Under the pieces are notes generated by a model. That model had not been told where the DNA came from. It saw nothing but the letters and a program-made list of their open reading frames with translations, and searched no databases. A program made the translations under genes and the position numbers. From the NCBI RefSeq assembly GCF_001263175.1, contig NZ_CP012332.1:2977501-3041500 (forward strand): a DNA stretch of 64,000 nt, in the 5' to 3' direction. This document shows, in pieces, positions 20,075 through 27,209 of the stretch (its first letter is position 1; every line of letters begins with the position of its first letter). Source of the stretch: Vulgatibacter incomptus. Lineage in GTDB: Bacteria > Myxococcota > Myxococcia > Myxococcales > Vulgatibacteraceae.

Positions 20075-20445
20075 AAGAGACGCTCGCGCTCGTGGCCTTC
20101 GTGGTCGCGCTCACCGGCTTCACGCTCCAGCCCATCCTCTCGGAAGACGCCTGCTCGGGCTCGTCGAGCGCGCTCGATCGCGGCATCGCCGCGGTGGTCC
20201 GCGCCGCCCTCGACGATGGTGGCTCCGCCCTCGTCGCCCGGGATCGGCTGCGCGCCGAGGGGATGGCGGGAATGGTGGTCGATCGCTGCCTCGCATCGCA
20301 GGAGGAGACCCATCGGACGGGGAAGGAGTTCCGGGCGGAGCTCGTCCGCCCTGAACTGGCCGTTGGCGGAACGCAACTGGCTCTCGCCGCTCGAGATCTG
20401 AGCGGGCGTCGCGCGACGGGCTCCTCCGATGATCGCCCGTGGTAG
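20071..20445 (+). CDS. Small exported or membrane-anchored protein of unknown function
   Basis: A 124-residue protein translated from an ATGA overlap with radC, 13 bases before recQ. The N-terminus MKETLALVAFVVALTGF looks like a signal peptide or single membrane anchor, followed by a polar, acidic region (SEDACSGSSSALDRG) and a mostly helical body with EGMAGMVVDRCLASQ. Two cysteines are visible outside the anchor. I recognise no family. Its position between two DNA-repair genes may reflect co-transcription rather than shared function. Confidence 0.7.
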   Translation: MKETLALVAFVVALTGFTLQPILSEDACSGSSSALDRGIAAVVRAALDDGGSALVARDRLRAEGMAGMVVDRCLASQEETHRTGKEFRAELVRPELAVGGTQLALAARDLSGRRATGSSDDRPW

Positions 20446-20458
20446 AACGCTGGGCTCC

Positions 20459-22213
20459 ATGGAGCCCTCTCATGCCGAGATCGCCGGCGCGCTCGAGCGC
20501 CACTTCGGATTCGCGGGCTTCCGCCCCGGTCAGGAAGCCGTGGTCCGCTCGGTCCTCGCCGGGAAGCCGACCGTCGCGGTGATGCCCACCGGAGCGGGCA
20601 AGAGCCTCTGCTACCAGCTCCCCGCCCTGCTCCTCCCCGGGACCGCGCTGATCGTCAGCCCGCTGGTGGCGCTGATGAAGGACCAGGTCGACTCGCTCTC
20701 CGCCCGGGGCATTCCGGCCACCTTCATCAACTCGTCGATCGACGACGCCGAAAAGGCGCGCCGCCTCGACGCCGTCAGGCGGGGCGCCTTCAAGCTCGTC
20801 TACGTGGCGCCGGAGCGCTTCCGATCGGCGGCGTTCGTCGAGGCCATCCGGGAAATCGAGATTTCGCTCTACGCGGTGGACGAGGCCCACTGCATCTCCC
20901 AGTGGGGCCACGACTTCCGGCCGGACTACACGAGGCTCGGGCAGGTGCGGTGGGTGCTTCGGCCGCCCAGGACCCTGGCGCTCACCGCCACGGCGACCCC
21001 GGAGGTCCGGGACGACATCGTCCGAGTGCTGCGGCTCAAGGATCCCAAGGTCTCGGTGGCCGGCTTCGACAGGCCCAACCTCTTCTTCGAGGTCGCGAAG
21101 GTCGCCAACGAGCACGAGAAGCTCGGTCGGATCGTCCGGTCCTGCCGGGACGGAGGCGGGGTCGTCTATTGCGCGACCCGGCGGGACGTCGAGAAGGTGG
21201 CCGGGATGCTCGATGGCCGGGGGATCCGCAGCTTCGCCTACCACGCGGGTATGGGCGACGACGATCGCAGGCGGATCCAGGACGCGTTCATGGCCCAGGA
21301 CGACGCCGTGGTCTGTGCCACGAACGCGTTCGGGATGGGCGTGGACAAACCCACCATCCGATTCGTGGCCCACTTTGCCATCCCGAAGGCGATCGAGGCC
21401 TACTACCAGGAGGCCGGCCGCGCGGGCCGCGATGGCCGCCCTGCCCGCGCCGTCCTGCTCTTCAACCACGCCGACGTCTACCTCCAGGAGCGCCTGGTGG
21501 AGGCGAACCATCCGTCCGCCGCCATGGTGCGGGACGTGTGGAAGCATCTGCGCACCATGGGTGATGGCGAGCTCCCGATCGGCGAGCGACAGGTCGCCGC
21601 CGCGGTCTCCGCGAGCCCGCTCCAGGTGGGTTCGGCGATCAAGCACCTCGAGCGGGCGGGCCACCTCCAGCGCAGCGCCCGCGGTCTCGTCGTCCTCGAG
21701 CCCGGGCTCGAGGACGACGAGCTTCGGGTCGACTTCGACGGGATCGCGGCGAGGCGGCAGCGCGAGCTCCAGATGGTGCGGCGGATGTCGAGCTACGCGT
21801 ACCACGAGGGATGCCGCCGCTCGTACCTCCTGCACTATTTCGGGGACGAGCCCGTGCCGTGCTCGGGCTGCGACGTCTGCAACGGGCCGAGCGAGCCGCC
21901 GGTCGAAGAGCTCGCCCCGGCGCCGGCGTCGAGGCGCGGCCGAAAGGATCGCCCGACTGCCGCGAACGACGAAGGACCGTACGACGGCGAGGTCTTCGCG
22001 GCGCTCAAGGAGCTCCGGCTCTCCCTGGCAAAAGCGGAAGGAGTGCCGCCCTACGTGGTCTTCCACGACCGCGCGCTCCGCGCCTTCGCGCGGGCGCTGC
22101 CGCAGACCGAGGAGGCCTTCCTCTCGGTCGCCGGCGCCGGCCCGACGAAGTGGGAGCGGTACGGGCCGCACATTCTTGCGACCATCTCGCAGGCCCGGCG
22201 CAGCTCGGACTGA
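20459..22213 (+). CDS. recQ: RecQ family ATP-dependent DNA helicase
   Basis: 3'-5' DNA helicase acting in recombination and replication restart. The 584-residue product has motif 0 FGFAGFRPGQEAVV, Walker A MPTGAGKSLCYQLP, the DEAH box in VDEAHCISQWGHDFRPDY, motif III LTATATP, motif VI QEAGRAGRDGRPA, the zinc-binding cysteines CRRSYLL-YFGDE-PCSGCDVC (about residues 450-480) and a C-terminal HRDC domain (residues about 515-584). ATG 20459 begins at the usual family N-terminus; an alternative ATG at 20429 would overlap the upstream gene and adds ten residues. Neither has a strong ribosome-binding site, so coupling with the upstream gene is likely. Confidence 0.94.
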   Translation: MEPSHAEIAGALERHFGFAGFRPGQEAVVRSVLAGKPTVAVMPTGAGKSLCYQLPALLLPGTALIVSPLVALMKDQVDSLSARGIPATFINSSIDDAEKARRLDAVRRGAFKLVYVAPERFRSAAFVEAIREIEISLYAVDEAHCISQWGHDFRPDYTRLGQVRWVLRPPRTLALTATATPEVRDDIVRVLRLKDPKVSVAGFDRPNLFFEVAKVANEHEKLGRIVRSCRDGGGVVYCATRRDVEKVAGMLDGRGIRSFAYHAGMGDDDRRRIQDAFMAQDDAVVCATNAFGMGVDKPTIRFVAHFAIPKAIEAYYQEAGRAGRDGRPARAVLLFNHADVYLQERLVEANHPSAAMVRDVWKHLRTMGDGELPIGERQVAAAVSASPLQVGSAIKHLERAGHLQRSARGLVVLEPGLEDDELRVDFDGIAARRQRELQMVRRMSSYAYHEGCRRSYLLHYFGDEPVPCSGCDVCNGPSEPPVEELAPAPASRRGRKDRPTAANDEGPYDGEVFAALKELRLSLAKAEGVPPYVVFHDRALRAFARALPQTEEAFLSVAGAGPTKWERYGPHILATISQARRSSD

Positions 22214-22230
22214 GAGCTTGTGGCGGCGAA

Positions 22231-22268
22231 GAAGAAGTCGGGGCCGCTTCTGCGGGACCGATTTCTTC
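22231..22268. terminator. Two-way hairpin between recQ and a convergent gene
   Basis: GAAGAAGTCGG (22231-22241) pairs with CCGATTTCTTC (22258-22268), eleven pairs with one G-U, enclosing an inner CCGC-TTCT-GCGG stem. It lies between the converging stops at 22213 and 22283, so it can end both transcripts. Confidence 0.5.
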
Positions 22269-22282
22269 ACACGCTCTGACGG

Positions 22283-22606
22283 CTACCGATGCTTCAGCGA
22301 GCCGATCGCGCCGCCGAAGGTCCAGAGCAACCCGACGCCAAGGGAGAGGAGCAGGATTGACGCGACTCCCACCAGCGGGACGGCGGTGCCGGCGAGCCAG
22401 GCGGGGAGGCGGCCCGTAGCCATCGCGGCATTGAGCGTGGAGTCGAAGCCCAGGGTCGCGATCAGCCACGACGGCAGCGCGCAGAGCACGTCCGAGGTGC
22501 GCCGGTAGATCGACTCGGGAAGATGGTGGTGGAGCACTTCGAGGGAGAGGCCGGCCGCGCCGTAGACGAGGGCCAGCCGGAACCCGAGAGTCGGAAAGAG
22601 CCTCAT
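22283..22606 (-). CDS. Small membrane protein of unknown function
   Basis: A 107-residue protein with hydrophobic segments near residues 7-22 (LGFRLALVYGAAGLSL), 43-53 and 72-95 (AVPLVGVASILLLSLGVGLLWTF), so probably two or three membrane helices. A central RRTSDVLCALPSW segment is the only distinctive part. ATG 22606 is preferred because it starts at the first hydrophobic region; an upstream start at 22684 adds 26 arginine-rich residues. No family recognised. Confidence 0.6.
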   Translation of the reverse strand: MRLFPTLGFRLALVYGAAGLSLEVLHHHLPESIYRRTSDVLCALPSWLIATLGFDSTLNAAMATGRLPAWLAGTAVPLVGVASILLLSLGVGLLWTFGGAIGSLKHR

Positions 22607-22843
22607 GGCCTGGCGCCTACGGGAATCGCCCGGCCCATCAGCCACGAACCTCCACTCCGCTCGCCCAAGCCGCCTCCCAATCAACCCTCACCGACGAGGC
22701 GATCACGATCGGCCTCTGTTTCCACGCTGTCAACCCGGACCCCGTCACGCCACGGCCCTTCGCGGGCAGCCGGATTCCTCGCCCGTCCTCCCGGCCAGTT
22801 CCAGCGCGAGCCAGGCGCACGCTCGCCTGCGGCTCGCGAGAGC

Positions 22844-22861
22844 TCGTGAATTTCTTCACGA
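22844..22861 (-). terminator. GAAA-loop hairpin after the TPR gene
   Basis: Seven-base arms TCGTGAA and TTCACGA enclose a GAAA tetraloop on the minus strand, starting four bases after the stop of the TPR-protein gene. No T run follows, so ending of transcription is plausible but not certain. The rest of the gap 22607-22865 shows nothing else I can name. Confidence 0.4.
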
Positions 22862-22865
22862 ACTT

Positions 22866-25724
22866 TCAGCCCCCGCTGCCGATTCGAGCGAGGGTCTTCC
22901 GGGCCTCGTTCACCCCGGGGCCGCGGGGAGCGAGCACGAGGTAGCGCTCGAGGGCCGCGGCGGCCTCCTTCGTCGTGCCACCGCCGCGGAGGAGATTCCG
23001 GGCCTTGAGCAGATGGACGTCCGCGAGCCAGGGTGAGAGCTCGGCCGCCCGGCTGAACGCCTGCGCTGCGGGCTTCAGCTCCCCCGCGGCGTCGAGCGCC
23101 TCTGCGAGGGCGAGGTGGGCCAGACCGAGCGATCCGTCGAGCTCGACGGCCGCCTCGGCTTCCTGACGGGCAGCGTCGTTTGCCCCCTTCCCGTCGGCGA
23201 GCAGGACGGCGGCGAGGGCCGATCGGGCCATCGCCCGCTCGGAGGCCTTTCCGTTCGATCCGATGCGACCCAACAGGGTGCGCAGGCGCTTCTCGGCCGG
23301 GGCCGGGCGAGCTTGCGCGGCGTCGGTCCTGGCGAGTCCGACTTCGGCTACCGCCCAGCCCGGCTGGAGCGCCAGCGCCCGTGCGAAGGAGGTGGCGGCG
23401 GCTCGGGCGTTGCCCTGTGCGAGCTCGGCCTCACCGCGCCCCGCCCACGAGGCGGCATCGCCCGACCCCAACTGCGTGGCCTCCGAGAAGGCCTGCCGGG
23501 CTCGTTCCGGGTCGGCGAGGGCGAGCCGGACTTCGCCGAGGGCGCGCCGGGCCGGAGCGCTCTTGGGGAAGGCGCGCACGATGGCCTGGACCCTGGCGAG
23601 GGCTTCGTCCTTCCTGCCGCCGCGGAGCATCGCGCCCGTGAGGTCGACGAGCGCCGCGCCGTCTTCGGGATCGAGCTCGAGGGCCGCCTCCCACTCGTCC
23701 ATCGCGGCGTCCGGATTGCCGGCCTCGAGGAAGGCAGTGCCGAGCGCCCTTCGGCCCTCGACGCGAAGCGGGTTCAAGCGAACCGCCTCGCGGAGCATGG
23801 CCAGAGCCTCGTCGTGGCGACCCCGCTCGAGCAGGAGCCGGCCCAGCTCGAAGCGCGGCTCGGCGGATCGGGGGTCGAGCTCCACCGCCTCGACCAGGGC
23901 GCGCTCGGCCTCGTCGAGCTTGCCCTCGCGCCGCAGGAGCCTCGCCCATGCCCACCGTCCGGTGGTTCGCGCCCGCGATCCCGTGCCGAGGCGCTCCAAG
24001 GTCTTCCGCGCCTGATCGAGGCGTCCCCTCTCGAGGTCGACGAGGCCGAGGTAGACGACGGCCTCTACCGGCAGCTTGCGCTCCAGCACGGTCGCGTGGA
24101 GGGACTCGTGCGCCTTGGCGATCATTCCGGCGCGGAAGCGCGCGATCCCCACCTGGAGGTGAACGGGTCTCTCGCCCGGCTTCCCGGAGAGCGCCGCGGC
24201 CTCCCGCAGGCGCCCGGCGGCGACGAGGAGGCGGGCGTAGGCCTCACGCAGCGCAGGATCCTGGGATGCGTCGAAGTCGAAGCCGCGGAAGAGCTCGAGG
24301 CCCACGTCTGCGGCGCCGATCGACACGTAGGCCTGGGCGAGCTGGACGAGCCGCTCTGAATCCTTCCCCGCCTCGACCTTCTCGAGCTCGGCGACCGCCG
24401 AGTCGCGCGTGCCGACCGCGGCGCGGAGGCGGGCCCGGACGATGGCGAGGCGAAGGCGGATGCCGACTGGCACCTGGTCGCTGGTGCGGAGCTTGTCGAG
24501 ACCCGCGAGCGCCTGTTCGAGGAGCCTGGGCTCGCGCGAGAAGGCGAGGTGCGACTCGGCTGCGCCGACCAGGGCCGCGGGGTGGTCCTCGGAGACGGAG
24601 AGTGCGAGCTCGTAGTACCGGATCGCTTCTTCGTGCTCGCTTCGGGAGCGATAGTAGTCCCCGACCTTCACGAGCGTGGGCACGTGGCCCGGGCTCGCGA
24701 GGATGGCCGAGTTGAACCGCTCGACGGCGACCAGCGGCTGGTCTCTCGATAGGAGGACGGCCCCTGCGAGGCTCAGGAGGGTGGCGCCGGCGCTCTCGGG
24801 CGGGATCGAGAGGATCTCGTCCTCGATGGCGCGGCGCTCCTCCCGGTTGCCGCCGGTGACCGCGAGGCGCCAGCGGGCGGCGAGGAGGGCATCCCGCTCC
24901 TCGGGGCTGGTCGCGTGGCGGCTCGCCAACGCCGTCGCCGCCCGAAGGTCGAAGGCGTCGAACGAAGCGGCCAGGGTCGCAGCCGCCTGGGCCTTCAACG
25001 CCAGCGCGGTCGAGTTGGTCGAATCGAGGTCCAGCGCCTCGTCGAGAGCGTCCAGGCTGGCCTGGAGGGCGGCGAAGGTGTCTCGAGCGAGGCCGTTTCG
25101 CGCCGCGGCGAGGTAGCGCGCGATCTCCTGCTCCCTCGTGGCCGCCCGCTCCAGGAGGTAGGCGGCGACTCCGGCGCCCGCGACCAGGAGGCCGATGACG
25201 GCGAGCGAGAGGGAGAGCGCGTTTCGGCGCAGGAAGCCCTTGGGCCGATTCCGCTCCTGCGCCAGCTTCTCCCGGAGCTGGCGCTCGTACTCGGCGGCAG
25301 CCTTGGCGGCCTCGAGAGAGGCGGACGGATCGGCGACGACGACCGGCGCGGGCGTCTCCCGGGCGGGAGCGGGAAGGTCGCCGAGCCAATCCCCGGCCTC
25401 CGCTTTGGCTGGAGCCAGCGGCGGCGGCGCGGATCGCGGCGGCGGCGGGAGGGGCGGAGCCGCCGACGTCGCCGACGGGAAACGCGGAGTCCCCGGCGCG
25501 GCGGACGGGATGGGCGGAGTCGCCGTGGAATTCGACGGGAAGGGAGGTGTCCCCGGCGCGGTGGGCGGCGAGGTCGCCGGCGAGGTCGAAGCCCTCGCCG
25601 CGACCCGAGGCGGGAGGGGAGGGGGCGCGGATGGCGCAGCCGGAGGTCCGAGGGTCTCCTCGGCGGGCAGGGATTCACTGCCTCCTCGGCTCTCCTCGCT
25701 CGTATCGTCCTTCCGCTCCGTCAT
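22866..25724 (-). CDS. Membrane-anchored tetratricopeptide repeat protein
   Basis: A 952-residue protein. Residues 1-140 are a low-complexity, proline-rich tail (repeated PPLPPR- and PPFPS-like blocks) that should be cytoplasmic; a basic stretch precedes one membrane helix at about 172-192 (LSLSLAVIGLLVAGAGVAAYLL). The remaining 750 residues are helical TPR repeats with typical A-LA-A--P and ALELDP spacing, probably periplasmic. The layout resembles the sensor half of myxobacterial Ser/Thr kinases with TPR domains, but there is no kinase domain. ATG 25724. A scaffold for protein complexes is the usual TPR role; partners are unknown. Confidence 0.82.
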   Translation of the reverse strand: MTERKDDTSEESRGGSESLPAEETLGPPAAPSAPPPLPPRVAARASTSPATSPPTAPGTPPFPSNSTATPPIPSAAPGTPRFPSATSAAPPLPPPPRSAPPPLAPAKAEAGDWLGDLPAPARETPAPVVVADPSASLEAAKAAAEYERQLREKLAQERNRPKGFLRRNALSLSLAVIGLLVAGAGVAAYLLERAATREQEIARYLAAARNGLARDTFAALQASLDALDEALDLDSTNSTALALKAQAAATLAASFDAFDLRAATALASRHATSPEERDALLAARWRLAVTGGNREERRAIEDEILSIPPESAGATLLSLAGAVLLSRDQPLVAVERFNSAILASPGHVPTLVKVGDYYRSRSEHEEAIRYYELALSVSEDHPAALVGAAESHLAFSREPRLLEQALAGLDKLRTSDQVPVGIRLRLAIVRARLRAAVGTRDSAVAELEKVEAGKDSERLVQLAQAYVSIGAADVGLELFRGFDFDASQDPALREAYARLLVAAGRLREAAALSGKPGERPVHLQVGIARFRAGMIAKAHESLHATVLERKLPVEAVVYLGLVDLERGRLDQARKTLERLGTGSRARTTGRWAWARLLRREGKLDEAERALVEAVELDPRSAEPRFELGRLLLERGRHDEALAMLREAVRLNPLRVEGRRALGTAFLEAGNPDAAMDEWEAALELDPEDGAALVDLTGAMLRGGRKDEALARVQAIVRAFPKSAPARRALGEVRLALADPERARQAFSEATQLGSGDAASWAGRGEAELAQGNARAAATSFARALALQPGWAVAEVGLARTDAAQARPAPAEKRLRTLLGRIGSNGKASERAMARSALAAVLLADGKGANDAARQEAEAAVELDGSLGLAHLALAEALDAAGELKPAAQAFSRAAELSPWLADVHLLKARNLLRGGGTTKEAAAALERYLVLAPRGPGVNEARKTLARIGSGG

Positions 25725-25972
25725 GCGCGTTTCCCTGGCCCGTCCGTTCTCTGCCCCCGTCGACGACGGAGAGCGGTCTGGCGTTGGTCTTCGTCGGCTT
25801 CAGCGCGAACGAGGGACCTGCCCGATCGACGCGAAGGTCCAACAATTGGAGAAAGACCTCTAGCGCAATCTGCGCAACGGCCTCTCACATGCAGTCAATT
25901 CGCGCACCTCGAACCACATATCCACACGTGCAGGTTTCGCGGAAATCGCTGTCGTCTGCTACGCTCCGGTTC

Positions 25973-26407
25973 GTGTTTCCGAGACCTCTTCTCTTTGCGC
26001 TCGTCGCGCTGCTCCTGGGCTCAGGCGCGTGTGCGACCACGTCCGCGGGCCGCTCCGCGGAGCAGCTCGCCGACGCGTCGCGCGAGCTCTACGACGCGCT
26101 GCAATTCGGAGACTACCAGTTCGTGGCCCAGCGCATCTCGAGCGACCTCCGCACCGACTTCCTCGCCAGGGCCTACGGACTCGAGAAGTCCCTGTCGGTT
26201 CTCGAGTACACCACGATCTCGGTGGAGCTCCAGCCGGGAGGCGATTCGGCGCGCATGCTCACGCGGATGTCCTGGTACGAGCTTCCGTCGACGGTCGTGA
26301 AGACGGACAACGTCTTCATCGACTGGAAGCGAGTTGGCCAGGGCTCGCAGAGCGGCTGGATCATCGAGAAGATCTCGGGCGGTCCGATTCCCGTACCTGC
26401 CGACTGA
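25973..26407 (+). CDS. Small lipoprotein of unknown function
   Basis: A 144-residue lipoprotein: the signal peptide FPRPLLFALVALLLGSGAC has a lipobox ending at Cys20 or so. The mature part is an alpha+beta domain with ARELYDALQFGDYQ and YTTISVELQPGGDSARMLTRM, ending in IIEKISGG, reminiscent of DUF4440/NTF2-like or lipoprotein-chaperone folds, but I cannot name the family. I choose GTG 25973 because it gives a classic signal peptide; ATG 25889 would give a long basic leader. It converges with ssb across a strong hairpin. Confidence 0.7.
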   Translation: MFPRPLLFALVALLLGSGACATTSAGRSAEQLADASRELYDALQFGDYQFVAQRISSDLRTDFLARAYGLEKSLSVLEYTTISVELQPGGDSARMLTRMSWYELPSTVVKTDNVFIDWKRVGQGSQSGWIIEKISGGPIPVPAD

Positions 26408-26430
26408 CCCGACCCGCTCTTCCGGCTACT

Positions 26431-26457
26431 CACCGCCCCGATCCTGTCGGGGCGGTG
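26431..26457. terminator. Bidirectional terminator hairpin
   Basis: CACCGCCCCGA (26431-26441) and its perfect complement (26447-26457) enclose a five-base loop between the convergent lipoprotein and ssb genes. No T tract, but an 11-bp GC stem in this position is convincing as a two-way terminator. Confidence 0.6.
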
Positions 26458-26498
26458 GAGAGCGAAGCCGGGCCGGGCTCCGAGCGAATGCCGCTGGC

Positions 26499-27068
26499 TC
26501 AGAACGGGATGTCGTCGTTGGGGCCGCCGCCGTAGTCCGGGCCGCCACCGAAGTCGTCGCCTCCCGATCCTCGACCGCCGCCGTAGCCGCCGCCGGAGCC
26601 ACCACCGCCGCCGCCGTAGCCACCGCCACCGCCGCCGCCGCCACTGCCGCCGCCGCCGTAGCCACCACCGCCGCCGCCACTGCCGCCGCCGCCGAAGCCA
26701 CCACCGCCGCCGCCACTGCCGCCGCCAGTTCCCCCGCCGCTTCCGAGGAAGACGACCTGGTTCGCGACGATCTCGGTCGTGAAGCGCTTCTGCCCGTCCT
26801 TGTCCTGCCACTCACGGGTCTGAAGCCTGCCCTCCACGTAGCACTGGCGGCCCTTCTTGAGGTACTCGCCGCAGAGCTCCGCGAGCTTTCCCCAGACGAC
26901 CACTCGATGCCACTCGGTGCGCTCCTGCTTCTGCCCCGAGCCCTTGTCCGCCCAGGAGTCGGTCGTCGCCAGCCGGAAGTTGGCGACCGCCTGGCCACCG
27001 GGCGTGTAACGGATCTCGGGATCGGCCCCGAGGTTTCCGAGGAGGGTCACTCTGTTGACGCTTGCCAT
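26499..27068 (-). CDS. ssb: Single-stranded DNA-binding protein
   Basis: Binds and protects single-stranded DNA in replication and repair. The 189-residue product has an OB fold at residues 1-110 ([34 protein letters not shown]), a glycine-rich linker of about 65 residues with Ser, Tyr and Phe interspersed, and the acidic partner-binding tip ending DDIPF. ATG 27068 starts exactly at the OB fold; GTGAGAGAGCG precedes it. A 15-bp palindrome sits 16 bases upstream. The linker DNA contains 36-bp repeats. Confidence 0.97.
   Translation of the reverse strand: MASVNRVTLLGNLGADPEIRYTPGGQAVANFRLATTDSWADKGSGQKQERTEWHRVVVWGKLAELCGEYLKKGRQCYVEGRLQTREWQDKDGQKRFTTEIVANQVVFLGSGGGTGGGSGGGGGGFGGGGSGGGGGGYGGGGSGGGGGGGGYGGGGGGSGGGYGGGRGSGGDDFGGGPDYGGGPNDDIPF
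26643..26714 (-). repeat. Two 36-bp tandem repeats in the ssb glycine linker
   Basis: Units 26643-26678 and 26679-26714 differ by only one base in a TAG/AAG position (Tyr versus Phe codon on the coding strand); a partial third unit follows from 26715. This explains the regular [10 protein letters not shown] pattern of the linker and is a likely place for length variation by slippage. Confidence 0.75.
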
Positions 27069-27083
27069 CGCTCTCTCACTATT

Positions 27084-27098
27084 CGTCTCTAAGAGACG
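27084..27098. promoter_or_regulatory. Palindrome CGTCTCT-A-AGAGACG upstream of ssb
   Basis: A perfect 7-bp inverted repeat with one central base, 16 bases before the ssb ATG. It does not match the LexA boxes I know for Gram-negative or Gram-positive bacteria. Operator candidate; role inferred from position only. Confidence 0.4.
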
Positions 27099-27209
27099 CA
27101 CACCGCGTGCGCCCCACCTGGCACGGCGCGAGGCCAGCCATGGGACGCAACCTAGCACGGCTATCCGACACCGGGTGGCGGCTACCGGACAGACGCCTCT
27201 CCGACCACG

